Origin: Delphinus delphis
Lineage: Eukaryota > Chordata > Mammalia > Artiodactyla > Delphinidae
Direction: 5' to 3'
Assembly (NCBI RefSeq): GCF_949987515.2
Contig: NC_082696.1
Coordinates: 37,118,431 to 37,182,430 of the forward strand
Length of the DNA stretch: 64,000 nucleotides
The notes below the pieces were generated by a model. That model was not told the origin of the DNA, made no database searches, and saw nothing but the letters and a program-made list of their open reading frames with translations. Below are positions 1-11,100 of this stretch, one piece after another; positions within the stretch are counted from its first letter, which is position 1; each line of letters begins with the position of its first letter. The position numbers and the translations under genes are program-made.

Positions 1-469
1 AAGGCAATTTAAAATCAAAAGATGTAGGAATAGGTCTCTGCTCTTCCCCTTATCTGCCTAAAAGCAGGGCACAAATTTCCTTTTGAAGAAGGTACCCTGC
101 CTTGTACCAGGGAGAGAAGAGTGACTCTTATCTTGGGAGACAGGGAATCAACACCAAGATGAGTTTGCATAAACAGAACATAGTAAAATAGCCCTATCTT
201 CCATTAGACACCTCCCCCCATACTTTCTAGTCATTTCCTGACAATTTATCCTCCTTTGAAACTCAACCTCTCTTTCCTTTTTTAAAAAGGTATATAATCC
301 CTGAATCTAACCACTTCTTTGAGTTGCATTTCTTTTAAAATGCCATGCACATAGGTATTAACAAAGATTGTGTACCCTTTCTCTTGTTGATCTGTCTTTT
401 GTTAGTTTAATTTTCATGGTCCCTGGAATAGAATCTAAGAGGGTAGAAAAAAATTTTCCCTCCCCAACA
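1..469 (+). mobile_element. Endogenous retrovirus LTR (3' part or whole), degenerate
   Basis: This looks like an ancient gammaretrovirus-type LTR on the plus strand. A TATA-like box (GGTATATAATCCC, near 288-300) is followed by the usual stretch leading to a U5-like end: CTCTTGTTGATCTGTCTTTTG near 382-402, then AGAGGGTAGAAAA and a pyrimidine-rich block ending CCAACA at 469. The left end is not clear and may lie outside the window. No primer-binding site or gag-like coding follows, so it is probably a solo LTR. The family is not named; the boundaries are approximate. Confidence 0.6.
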
Positions 470-1369
470 CTGATCTGGTATTAGAGGTATAAAACACTAC
501 TGGCAGGTGACCAGATGTGACTTCAGAGTCATTGTTTATGTACAGATAGTGCTTGTAGTAGAGGCAACTTTAATAGATTAATGGAGGAACTTTACATATA
601 ACACAGAGCTCTGAAGTTGAGGTATGCAAAACGACGAAGAATAAAGTAGAAGCACAGAGTAAAGCTGAGAAGGAGGAGATAAACTGAGTGATGATTGGCT
701 ATATTCCTTCATGAGACATGGCTGCTTTTAAAGCTAACATGAAATTTATTTTGTCCCAAAAAACAGCTAAATGGGCACAGCGAATGCTAATCGGAGAATG
801 GAAAGCAGACACAGAAATAATGGACTCTCATCCAGAGAGAATCACTCCTTGCTTAAACAAAATTACAGAGGAAGAATTTTCCTATGCATATGGGAAAAAT
901 GTAAAGCCCCTTCAGAAACTGTTTGATATAGACTGTGTATAACATAAATCATTCACATATGTAAAAGATTAAGCACTGATGAAAAACCAAATCAAATAAT
1001 ACACCATTCTCATCCAGGACAAAATGGAATAAGAGTGCTAAGGGCACAGCAGTGATCAGTACTGGGATAACACACGTTCTGGAAGCCCACAGAAACAAGA
1101 TACCTCGTTATTTTGGACTCCATGGATAAGAAGCTTTTTTCAGTTTCTGAATGAGGAGAAAGTACACATTAATATTGGCAGGCACTACATAATATTTCTA
1201 GTTTGTTGTATATCATATGCTCGTTAACACTATAGTAATGTGTATATTTCCCCTTTGAAAGTTACTCTAACGAAATGGTAAAACTCTCCTAATGGGTTCA
1301 GTTACTCTAACCAAATGCACTGTTATACTAAGAAAGTCCCATGGTGTTGGTGTGGAAAAACAGTCTTGG
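470..1369. other. Unassigned stretch, no gene seen
   Basis: AT-rich DNA with no repeat family I recognise. It contains a 74-codon open frame at 718-942 on the plus strand that resembles no protein I know. Its codon content, lack of splice-site context and lack of neighbours give no support for a gene. Confidence 0.4.
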
Positions 1370-1380
1370 AAGACCCTATC

Positions 1381-1591
1381 TATTTTTTTGTTTTGTTTTG
1401 CGGTACGCGGGCCTCTCACTGTTGTGGCCTCTCCCGTTGCGGAGCACAGGCTCCGGACGCGCAGGCTCAGCGGCCATGGCTCCTGGGCCCAGCCGCTCCG
1501 CGGCATGTGGGATCCTCCCGGACCGGGGCACGAACCCGTGTCCCCTGCATCGGCAGGCGGACTCTCAACCACTGCGCCACCAGGGAAGCCC
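1381..1591 (-). mobile_element. CHR-type tRNA-derived SINE
   Basis: Short cetacean CHR SINE in minus orientation. Read on the minus strand it starts GGGCTTCCCTGGTGGCGCAG, has the tRNA-like A box (TGGCGCAGTGG) and a B-box-like GGTTCGTGCC, and ends in an A-rich tail (poly-T at 1381-1399 on the plus strand). It is flanked by a 19-bp duplication, AAGACCCTATCTATTTTTT at 1370 and AAGACCCTACCTATTTTTT at 1592, with one mismatch. The open frames of about 100 codons across it are SINE translations, not genes. Confidence 0.95.
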
Positions 1592-1779
1592 AAGACCCTA
1601 CCTATTTTTTATGATAAAGTATTATTTCATGTTTGAAGAAAGACAAATTAGGCAAATAGTTGCCTTATAGCATTTTGTCTTAACCTGGTTTCAAACTGGT
1701 TTTGCTTTATAGGTTCCTCTGGCTCTTCAAGTTTGTAACATTTTTCTTTTTCATTTTTTCATAAAACAGAAAATGAAGT

Positions 1780-1955
1780 TGACATTTACTAAATGACTAA
1801 TTTAATAGTCTAGTCACTGTGCTAGAATTTTATACATGGGAGACTGGGTCATAAGCAAGTAGTTAGGTACCTTGTCCAATGTCACACATTTAGGAAGTAA
1901 GAGTGGTGGAATTTAAACCCTGGCTGTCTGATTCAGAATCTCATTCCCCTCACTA
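1780..1955 (-). repeat. MIR SINE fragment
   Basis: Old mammalian-wide MIR in minus orientation. The core reads GTACCTTGTCCAATGTCACA, then a stretch matching the reverse of the MIR tRNA-like part (GTGGTGGAATTTAAACCCTG). Divergence is high and the ends are approximate. Confidence 0.65.
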
Positions 1956-1959
1956 CCAC

Positions 1960-2400
1960 TCTGGACTTCCTCCAAAAGCACCTGACATAAAGGAAGGGGA
2001 ATCTGGTACTTGTCTATCTGAGTGTCTTTTAATTCCCTGCTACCTATTAGACGACGTAGCAGCATTTGAAGAGGGAGTAAAATAAAGAATGTGAAATCGT
2101 CTCTTGACGATTCTGGGTCTAAGTAATCCTGAGACCGAGGAACTAGCTTTGTCCACTTGCATTACCTTCAAATATGGGGCATGTTTATGAGTTCTACTTA
2201 GAGTGTCCTTAGGGCCAAGTCACAAAACACAGCATAGAAGACCTGTGATACTAACATAGATTTTTCAAATAGTTACAAAGTCTTCATCATGCTATCAGGA
2301 CATCTGGTGTATAGCACTTAAGATGTTTTAAGGAGAAATGAGCACCTATAGCCAAAATTAAAATATTATATGCTTTAATGTTAAGAAATAAATGTATAAA
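1960..2400. other. Unassigned stretch, no gene seen
   Basis: AT-rich sequence between a MIR and an old L1 fragment. I see no coding signature or recognisable repeat. Confidence 0.4.
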
Positions 2401-3240
2401 CTAGGTTGGGAGAAAAGAGACATATATGTACATTGGTAAAAATGTATCAGATAGACTGCTTCTCTCTTGTTCAGATATAGTAATTTCTATTGTTTTTTCT
2501 TTAAGTTGATTGACTCTTCCATCTGCTTTCTCTATTCTGCTTTTAAGTCCATCCACTGAGATTTTTAATGTATGTTTTAGTTCTAAAATTTCCATTTGAA
2601 TTTTCTTGATATCATCTATATCTTTGCTGAGACCTTCAAATTTTGCTGAGACTTCCTATTTTTTCCTTTGTTTCAAATGTGCTCATAAGTGCTTGCTGAA
2701 GCATTCTCTACAGTGGCTGCTTTAAAATCTTTGTCAGATAACTCTAACACCTGTGGTCATCTCCATATTGGCATCTGTTAATGGTCTTTTCTCATTCAGT
2801 TTGACATGTTCCTAATTATTTTTATGAGAAGTGATTTTTTTTAATCAAAACCTGTACTATTTGTATTATGTTGTAAAATTCTGGATCTTATTAGTCTTCT
2901 GTTTCAGCAGGCCTCCCCTGACACTGCTCCATTGGGTGGAAAGGCACATACAATTCAGATGAAGAGATTCCTATCTCTTTCTATGGTCCAGTAAACTGTT
3001 ACTGTTATCCAGTTTGGGATTTACTGGTCAAAAAGAAAACGCAGGATACTCACTGCTATCCTGGCCATTCTGTTCTTTTAAATCTGAAGTGGTCTGCCTC
3101 TTCTCTCCATCTTTTAGAATTTTCTTATGTTTGCTTATATTATACCCAGTTTTCAGCTGTCCTTAGTGGGAGCGATAGGACAAAGTGTGTCTACTCTATC
3201 TTTTTCAGAAGTAGAAGTCCTGTGCAAATAGACTGAAAAA
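2401..3240 (-). mobile_element. Old L1M/HAL1 5' region (5'UTR and start of ORF1), minus strand
   Basis: The minus strand encodes a short coiled-coil-like ORF1 remnant (2401-2595; starts MEILELKHTLKISVDGLKSR and is rich in K and E). Its upstream side (2600-3240) matches the kind of sequence found before ORF1 in old L1/HAL1 elements, for example the stretch around AATCTTTGTCAGATAACTCT near 2728. It lies head to head with the plus-strand L1 fragment that follows, so the two may be one element with an inverted 5' part. No intact ORF remains. Confidence 0.6.
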
Positions 3241-3309
3241 ATGATGTGTGGGACTATAAGCAAAGATCTAATATTTGTGTCACTGGAGTCCCAGAGGAGA
3301 AGATAAGAC

Positions 3310-4990
3310 TTTATTTTCTACCATCAGAAACTAGTAAAATGAGAGCCAATTAAACTGTAAGTGAACAGAGAAAGGAAATAATAAAGATGAGAGTGGAAAT
3401 CAATGAAATAGAAAAGAGAAAAACAATAGAAAAAATCAATGAAGCCTAGCACTAGTTCTTTGATAAAATCAATACTACTGGTAAACATTTAGTCAGACTA
3501 ATCATAAATAATAAAAAAGACACAAATTACCAATATCAGAAATGAGAGAAGTGTTGTCACTATAGAACCCAAAGCTATTAAAATGATAATAAGGGAATAT
3601 TCCGCAGAGCTTTACACCAATATATTCAAACACTTAGATAAAACTTATTGATTCCTTTAAAGATACCAAAACTTACTCAAGAAGAAATAGAAAGAAGATC
3701 AAATAATCCTATATCTATAAAGAAATTGAAATTATAGTTTAAAATTTCCTCCCACACACATACACAAAATCTCCAAGACTATATGGTTTACTGGTGATTT
3801 CTACCAAATATTTAGTAAAAAAAAAAAATAAAAATCTCATAAGAACTCTTCCAGAAAATTTAAGAGGAAGGAATTAGTTCATTCTATGAGGCCAGCATTG
3901 CTCATATATCAAAACTGGACAAAAGGCGATACAAGAAAAGAAAGCTACATACCATTATCCCTCATGAACATAGAATCCAACACTAGATACAATGGATAAT
4001 TTCCCAGGAACGCAGCATTTGTTGAAAATTTAAAATAAAAATAATGTAATTTATGACATTATCAGACTAAAAGTGAAAAGTCATTTGATCATTTAAAGAA
4101 ACGAAAAAAAGCTTTTGATAAAGTCTATCCATTTTGATAAAAACTCTTGGCATAGAAGAAATGAAAACTTCCTCAACTGGATAAAAAACATTTAACAAGA
4201 GCCTATAACTAATATCAAATTTAATGGTGAATGACTGAATAATTTCCCCTAGGATCAGGAATAAGATAAGAATATCGACTCTCAGCACTTTCATTCAACA
4301 TTGTACTGAGGTTCTACCCAGTGCAGTGAAATAAAACACACAAATAATAACAACAACACATGCAGACTGGAGAGGAAGAAGTAAAATCCCCTGGGATTTG
4401 CAAAAAAGAAATATTAGAGCTAACATATGAGTTTAGTATGGTTGTAGAATACAAAGTAAATATTAAAAATCAACAGAATTTCTATATATTAGCAATGAAC
4501 AATCAGATATTGAAATAAGAATACCATTTACAATATGATGAAAATACAAAATACTTGGGTATAATTTGATAAATGATGTGAAAGACCTACACACTTAAAT
4601 GTACAAAACACTGCTGAGAGAAATTGAAAATGACCTAAGTAAATGGAGAGATATATTGCCTTTGTAGTTCATAACACTCAGTATTATTAGAATGTCAATT
4701 CTCACAAACTTTATCTATGGATTTGGCACGATCCTTAGAATGGAAAAATGCAGACTATAGTAACAAAATATGATTAACGATTGCTTTTGGATAACTCAGG
4801 TGGTGTGGGGAGGTACAGGAGTGAAGATTACAAAGGAGTATGGAGAAACTTTTCAGTGGTGATGGATATATCTAGTGTCTTGACTGTGGTGATGGCTTCT
4901 CAGGTCTATACATATGTCAAAACTTATCAAATTGTACATTTTAAATATGGCCATTTATTGCATGCTAATTATGCCTCAAGCTTTTAAAAA
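3310..4990 (+). mobile_element. Old L1M fragment (ORF2 part plus 3'UTR)
   Basis: Plus-strand ORF2-like sequence, heavily mutated with stops in all frames. Landmarks are GAAATCAATGAAATAGAAAA near 3395, a block near 3590-3640 on TTTACACCAATATATTCAAA, and CTAAGTAAATGGAGAGATAT near 4635. It then jumps to an L1M-type 3'UTR ending with the stretch around AACTTATCAAATTGTACATT near 4920 and an A-rich end at about 4985. An internal deletion separates ORF2 from the 3'UTR. Confidence 0.75.
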
Positions 4991-5805
4991 AATTAAAATA
5001 GAGAATTACACACGCCCTGACAGTAATGAATGAATGGGGTGAAGGGAACAGGCTTACAATGAATCCAGCTAGGTTGAGGTTGGCCTATCTTAAACTTAAT
5101 TTAAGAAAAATTCTAATTTTAGATAGCTAGAAGTTCTTTCAAAAGCCCTAATAATAAAGTAATGTTACCTGATTCTTTCCTGTTGTTTTGTATTTCTCTG
5201 TCTTAGAAGTCTCAGGCCTGGCACTGCAAAATGTATGAACCTTTATGTTGTTTGGAGTTAAATAATATTTTCAGGGAGATTCCATACTTTTTCACTAATG
5301 GGTTAATTAACATGGGTTTCCTAATATTTTAGGATAATAAAAAAGTTTCTATATTTACCTTGGTGAAACAACCTCTATACTGAGGCTTTAAAAATAAATA
5401 TTCTTTCTTTATCCAAATAAATCTGGATAAAGAAGATAATCAGTTCTAAGGTCTGAAGATTGTCCCACAAAAACTGTGTACTATTCCCATGGGTTCCTTA
5501 GACTCATGATAAGCATTCATAAATTTTCTAGCAAGATTTTTATTATTTTCTATCAAGAATCCAAGTATCATTGAGATTATCTGTGGTTTTTACCATACTA
5601 TGTAAAACTTAAGCTAAAAAAAAGATATATTTGCATACATTTAGAACCCAGTAATCATGAAAAATGGTCTCACACTCAACTATGCCTATAATTTATATTA
5701 GAAAATTCTTCCAGTATGATCATCAACCATTTTTATTGAGCATGCAACCTGTCTAAAGTGTTACAGTTAGGCGTGATTATAGAAACAAATAGTTTGAACA
5801 TGAGC
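4991..5805. other. Unassigned stretch, no gene seen
   Basis: AT-rich sequence with no open frame or repeat that I recognise. Confidence 0.4.
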
Positions 5806-5807
5806 AT

Positions 5808-5950
5808 TCATTTATTCAACAAATATTCATTTGAGTTTCCAACATAGACTAGGCATTTCACTAGGTACTGGGATATAAGGGTCAACAAGAAAGACATGAT
5901 CCTGGACTTCATGGTGTTAACATTGCAATGGGAGGATAGAGACTAAACAT
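5808..5950 (-). repeat. L2 3'-end fragment
   Basis: The stretch ATTCAACAAATATTCATTTG followed by ACTAGGCATTTCACTAGGTA and AGGGTCAACAAGAAAGACAT is the reversed 3' end of a mammalian L2 LINE. Diverged; ends approximate. Confidence 0.6.
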
Positions 5951-6269
5951 TTTTGTACTAAGTATATTTCATTGGAGAATGAAATTAAAAGATTCTCTTG
6001 ATAAATAAAAGATACAGGATTTATATTTTGATTATATAGTATAAAAATAAACATGCCTTAAATTCTAATTTAATCAATGCAAATTTTATAAGGTTAAAAT
6101 ATGCATATGTGCATAGTTAATTTACCACTCTTGAAATTATACAGAAAATATTTAAAAAATAAGCTTTTGAGAAAATCTAATTCTAGCACTCTTTAGTCTT
6201 TTACATAAACAATTCTTGGAAACTTCCCTTCCAGTAACAGTGGACTTGGTAATTCTGACCAACTCTCCT

Positions 6270-7190
6270 ACTGAGTACTTCTAGAAAAATAGAACAAATT
6301 ATAAAAGCATCTGAAGAAATCTGAGATCTGGTAAGATAGATAGGGAAGGATTGCTGAGTCAGGATTTAGAAAAGAAGAAAGAGTCAGGGACTTGGTGGCA
6401 CTACTCATTTGCAGGTATTTGCTGATTCCTGAGAGGGTTGCTGAGAGGAAATGTTGGCAGCCTCTCCTAGCTAGGGCACAGTGATGATGTTCAGGGGTCA
6501 CCAAGGTTCCCTGGTGAACCCTCCATCCTTCAGACTGAGACCTCAAAGAATCTCACAACCTCCTCTCCCCACCCCCTGTAAGGATAAAAGAGAACAAGAA
6601 GTAGAGAAATCTTCCCAGGAATGGCAACTTACCTTCCAATCATCTCCACTTCTGAAAATGGGTAAAGGTGATCCAGGATTGCTAGTACCCAGACAACTAA
6701 TAGAAACAAATATAAATCCTCTATAAAGGATGATAAAATCATCGTACACATGCTTCTACAAATATTTTCAGATACAATATCTGGTACATATTGAAAAACA
6801 ACCTTATATGATGTCATAACGATGGATACATGTCAATATACATGTATCCCAAACCACAGTATGTACAACATCAAGAGTGAACCATAATCACCCAAACAGT
6901 AGAAAAGAACACACCCATAGGTACTCTAGATATTAAAGTTATATATACTTTAAAATAATTCAATAAATAAGATACAAGATTAAGCAGTTTGGCAAAGAAA
7001 TAGGGACTATAAAAGAAAGGACAAAGTAGATTGGAAAAGAACCAAACAAATTCTAGAACTGAAAATTACAGTTACCTAAATTAAGAACTCAAAGGATATG
7101 TTTAACAGCAAATTACACACAATAGAAATGAAAATTAGTAAACTAAAAGCTAAGGCAGAAGAATATATACAGAATGAAGCAACTTATTTT
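6270..7190 (+). mobile_element. Old L1M/HAL1 5' region and ORF1 start
   Basis: The right half (about 6990-7190) matches an old L1/HAL1 ORF1 start read on the plus strand. Landmarks are AATTCTAGAACTGAAAATTA, then AACTCAAAGGATATGTTTAA and GCAGAAGAATATATACAGAA. The left half is weaker and assigned by position only. No intact ORF. Confidence 0.5.
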
Positions 7191-7204
7191 TTCCCATTTA
7201 TTTG

Positions 7205-7335
7205 TTCCTAGTCTACTTCCTCCTACCATAATGTAAACTCCCTCAGTCCCAGGATCAGGTCTTGCTCACTGTGATTTCACTGGTGCCTAGTGGAATTCTT
7301 AGCCCAATAGTAGTTATTCATTAAATAATTGTTGA
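7205..7335 (+). repeat. L2 3'-end fragment
   Basis: Plus-strand L2 3' end: TAAACTCCCTCAGTCCCAGG, GGTCTTGCTCACTGTGATTT, then the terminal AGTAGTTATTCATTAAATAA. Diverged. Confidence 0.55.
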
Positions 7336-7579
7336 TAAAAGAAATATTTGGTTAGAAAAATTCACTTCTATAATTACTGTCAAGGCAATACTTTCGACAG
7401 AGAGTGTGCTAATTAAATACAGTTGACTATACTGAAAAAATTTTGTAGAATAATTCCTAGGTAGTGATGGAAGGGGGAAAGAGGAAATGAAAGGTATTCG
7501 CTTTGGGCAGGGAGGAAGTGAGGAGAGACCGGTGTTGTTATTCAAACATAATATCACTGTGAATGTATGATATCCAACA

Positions 7580-8157
7580 CGGTCTGTATATAAGTTATTA
7601 GAATTAGTAAGTAAATTTAGAAATGTTGCTGGATTTAAGGTCAATGCACACAAAAATCTAAATTCATATATCTATGCTATAATTAGGAAATGGAATTTTA
7701 AAAGATATAACACTTATAATAGCATCAAAATGTGAAACTCCTACAAAAAATATGAAAATATAATGCATAGGCTACCCAACAGGAAAGCATTAAAATGGAA
7801 ATAAATTAAACAAATTCTTGAATAGGAAGAATGTATTGGGAGTAAATGTCTTACGTATACTGGGACTTTAGATAAAGCTGTAATATTTAAGAGAGAGTGT
7901 TTTGGGACGAGGATAGACAAGAATAGACCAATAGGATAGTTATATGAAACCCAGGGAACTTTGTATACACGAACACTTGACTTATCACAGAGCAGATGTG
8001 ACAGGAAAGGACAGTCATTTTAGTAAATGGTTCTGGGACGATCAGAAACGCATATGGAAAAAAGTGAAACTTGAATCCTATTTCACAATATTTCATGAAA
8101 TAAATTCCTTATTAGATTATAGATAATATAAAAGGTTAAATGAATACATCATTTAGG
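7580..8157 (+). mobile_element. Old L1M ORF2 fragment, part 1 (host of nested insertions)
   Basis: Plus-strand ORF2-like DNA. GGATTTAAGGTCAATGCACA near 7630 corresponds to the region just after the reverse-transcriptase core of L1 ORF2. AATGGTTCTGGGACGATCAG near 8026 lies further downstream in ORF2. Many stops. The element resumes after the MER20 at 8376 and again after the small DNA transposon at 9876, so 7580-10575 is one old L1M carrying later insertions. Confidence 0.65.
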
Positions 8158-8370
8158 ATCGGGTTTCTCAACAGCAGCACTATTGCCATTTGGGCCAGAT
8201 AATTCTTTGTTTGGGAAGCTGTCCTGTGCATTATGGTATGTCTAGAAGCATCCTTGGCCTCTATGTACTGAATGCCAGTAGCACACCGTCGGTTGTGACA
8301 ACCAAAAATATCTCCAGACATTGATAAACGTCCCCTGGTGCAAAACTGCCTTCAGTTAAGAACTACTACT
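8158..8370 (+). mobile_element. MER20 DNA transposon (non-autonomous hAT-Charlie)
   Basis: Near-complete MER20-type element of about 213 bp. It starts GGGTTTCTCAACAGCAGCAC and has the internal CTGTCCTGTGCATTATGGTA and ATATCTCCAGACATTGATAA. It ends with the inverted terminal repeat TTAAGAACTACTACT. The host L1M sequence continues on both sides, so this copy inserted after the L1M. Confidence 0.85.
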
Positions 8371-8815
8371 CTAGGAGATAATGTCAAAGAATACTTATTA
8401 TTTGGGATATAGAACAACTTCTTAAATAGGACACAAAATGCTCTAACTGAAAGTAAAAACTTTTCAGTTTGACTTCTTTAAAATATAAGAAATTCTGTTC
8501 ATCGAAAACATCATCAGGAGAATGAATAGGCAAACCACAGAGAGGGAGAAAGTAATAGCTGTCTAACTGGCAAGGGGCTCATAACCAGACTTTATAAAAA
8601 ACTCAATGAGAAAATGACAAAAATAACAGAAAAATGATCAAGAGACTTTACAAAATGAAGATATCCAAATGACCAAGAAAGATATGGAAAAGTGTTCAGA
8701 ATCACTAGTAATGAGGAAAATGCAAGTAAATCAAAAGAAAATTCTACATCTGCATCAGAAATGGCACAATGAAAAGCCTGACAACACCAAGAGTGACTGA
8801 AGATGTGCAGTGGGG
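8371..8815 (+). mobile_element. Old L1M ORF2 fragment, part 2
   Basis: Continuation of the L1M from 7580. CAAACCACAGAGAGGGAGAA and AATGACCAAGAAAGATATGG match the late ORF2 region in order and on the plus strand. Confidence 0.65.
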
Positions 8816-8897
8816 GTCAGCACACTTTAATTGTCAAGGGATGGATAATAAGTATTTTAGGTATTGCAGGCTATATGGTCTCTGTCAAAAGTACTCA
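8816..8897 (+). mobile_element. Small hAT-like DNA transposon, left half
   Basis: GGGTCAGCACACTTTAATTG then GCAGGCTATATGGTCTCTGT is the left part of a widespread short mammalian DNA-transposon family. The family name is not assigned. It is cut at 8897 by a younger L1 and resumes at 9728. Confidence 0.65.
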
Positions 8898-9716
8898 CTG
8901 AGATATCACCTCACACCAGTCAGAATGGCCACCATCAAAAAGTCTACAAATGACAAATGCTGGAGAGGGTGTGAAGAAAAGGGAACTCTCCTACATTGTT
9001 TGTGGGAATGTAAATTGGTGCAGCCACTATGGAGAACAGTATGGAGGGTCCTTAAAAAATTAAAAATAGAGCTACCATATGATTCTGCAATCCCACTCCT
9101 GGGCATATATCCAGAAAAGATAAAAACTCTAATTCAAAAACATACATGCACACCAATGTTCACAGCAGCACTATTTACAATAGCCAAGACATGGAAGCAA
9201 CCGAAATGTGCATCAACAGATGAATGGATAAGAAGATGTGGTGCATATAGACAATGGAATATTACTCAGCCATAAAAAAGAATGAAATAATGCCATTTGC
9301 AAAAACATGGATGGACTTGTATGGTATCATGCTAAGTAAAGTAAGTCAGACGGAGAAAAGACAAATATCATATGATATCACTTATATGTGGAATCTTAAA
9401 AAAAAAAAGATACAAAACAGAAATAGACTTACAGACACAGAAAATAAACTTATGGTTACCAAAGGGGAAACAGGGAAGAGGGATAAATTAGGAGTTTGAG
9501 ATTAACAGATACACATTACTATGTATAAAATAGATAAACAACAAGGACTTACTGTATAGCACAGGGAACTATATTCAATATCTTTTAAAACCTATAATGG
9601 AAAAGATTCTGAAAAAGAATACATATATATGCATATATATGTATGTATGTATAACTGAATCAGTTTGCTGTGCACCTGAACTTAACACAACATTGTAAAT
9701 CAACTATATTTCCAAA
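8898..9716 (+). mobile_element. 5'-truncated L1 (end of ORF2 plus 3'UTR)
   Basis: Plus-strand L1 beginning in the C-terminal part of ORF2. The zinc-knuckle-like motif [18 protein letters not shown] is visible (Cys-X3-Cys-X7-His-X4-Cys). A 3'UTR ends in CAACTATATTTCCAAAAAAA. It is flanked by an 11-bp duplication, AAAAGTACTCA at 8887-8897 and 9717-9727. The target was the small DNA transposon, whose halves lie on both sides. The 168-codon frame at 8769-9275 is a chimera of host repeat and L1, not a gene. Confidence 0.93.
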
Positions 9717-9727
9717 AAAAGTACTCA

Positions 9728-9875
9728 ACTCTGCTCTTGTACCACAAAAGCAGCCACAGACAATAGGTAAATGATTGTGCATTGATGTGTTCCCCAAAAA
9801 CCTTGTCTTTAAATATCAGTGGGAGGACAGACTTGGCCAGCAAGCCGTACTTTGCAGAATTCTGGTGTAGAGTAA
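9728..9875 (+). mobile_element. Small hAT-like DNA transposon, right half
   Basis: ACTCTGCTCTTGTACCACAA, AGCAGCCACAGACAATAGGT and then GGCCAGCAAGCCGTACTTTG continue the element interrupted at 8897. Joining the halves without the L1 and one TSD copy restores colinearity with the family. Confidence 0.65.
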
Positions 9876-10575
9876 CAAGAATGTTCATATGTTGCTTGTG
9901 GGAGTGTAAACTGGTACAAAAAATTTGGAAAACAGTTTGTCATTATCTTCTAATTAGATATCTTTCTAAATTACCCACACCTTCTTAGCAATTTTACTCT
10001 TAGGTTATATACTCCTCAGAAATGTAAGCAAATATGTACTGAGAGACAGGTACAAGAAGTTACTGGCAGTATTTTTGGTGATAAAAAGCAATAGAAACAT
10101 CTCACACATCTATTGAAAACAAAAGGGATACATATACTGCAATATATTAAAAATGAAATATTTTATGGCAACACAAAAGAATGAACCAATGAGTTAAGTC
10201 AAACAAGCATAATATTTGAAAGAAGCCAGACAGAAAAAAGTACATACTGTAGTCTTTAATTTTTCATAAGGTGTTACCAAAACCTGTCTTTTATACTTAA
10301 AATATATATATAAATGTTTAGTAACAGTATGGAGTTTAGCAGTGCTTAATCCATATAAAAGCATTAACAAAAGGAAATAAATACTACCATAAATGTCAGG
10401 ATATTGGTAGAAGTTTGGAAGAAGGCACATGGAAGTGTTCTGAGATGCTATTTTTTTCTATTTCTTGACCTGGATGATGTTTACACAGAATTTGCTTTGT
10501 TTCATGCACATAACACATATTATTGTTTGAGTGCTATATTTTACAACAAAAATAGTTTTAAAAAATAATTTACTG
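9876..10575 (+). mobile_element. Old L1M fragment, part 3 (ORF2 end and 3'UTR)
   Basis: GTGGGAGTGTAAACTGGTAC near 9899 is the L1 ORF2 C-terminal coding region. GAATGAACCAATGAGTTAAG and AGAAGCCAGACAGAAAAAAG follow in L1M order, then an A/T-rich 3'UTR to about 10575. This completes the L1M that starts at 7580. Confidence 0.6.
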
Positions 10576-10928
10576 GAATTTTATGATTTCCTTTTGTTTT
10601 TTTTGGAAAAAGAGAAAGCGATATGAATATCCATGTAAGGCAAACTTGCATGACAGCAGACACTCAAATAAGGAAGTTTCTTCCCCTACAAGGATATTGA
10701 GTGCAGCAGCCTGGGTGAAACTCACAGCATGTCAAGTATTTCTCCTCCCTTGTGACTATATCAAGCCAAGTAGCAGAATCTTACAAATAAAGAATTTGTA
10801 ATGTAGTTCATTTTCCCAATTTTTCCATCCTTACTATGCATTTTGCTCAATACTTGGAGACACTGGTCCCATGAAAAATATGGTTTTGTACCAGTTAGCA
10901 CTGCAATTCTGACATTTATCCATCTCAT
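10576..10928. other. Unassigned stretch, no gene seen
   Basis: A 72-codon open frame is present at 10583-10801. It has no recognisable domain and looks like chance. Confidence 0.35.
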
Positions 10929-11100
10929 TGGTCCTCAGCCCTGGCTGCATATTAAAATCAGCTGGCAACTTAAGAAAAAAAAAAATCCATGGCCTAAACC
11001 TAGCTCAGACTAATTAAATCAGGCTCTCTTGGGGTGTGCCCCAAGTGTTTTTAAAGTTCCCCAGAAAGATTCTAATGTGTAGCAGGTTTGAGAACCACTG
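10929..11100 (+). mobile_element. MER5-type DNA transposon (non-autonomous hAT-Charlie)
   Basis: Short palindromic-ended element. It begins GTCCTCAGCCCTGGCTGCAT, has ATTAAATCAGGCTCTCTTGG inside, and ends GGTTTGAGAACCACTG. The size and ends fit MER5B; MER5A is the alternative. Confidence 0.75.

Noticed and set aside
718..942. 74-codon plus-strand frame possibly coding
   Set aside because: No recognisable similarity, no splice or transcript context and a length expected by chance in 64 kb.
1267..1670. Overlapping open frames of about 100 codons on both strands, with similar translations at 13438-13759, 14459-14786, 17161-17493 and 56284-56537
   Set aside because: All are translations of CHR SINEs. 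The same peptide recurs at each copy because the repeat is the same, not because of a gene family.
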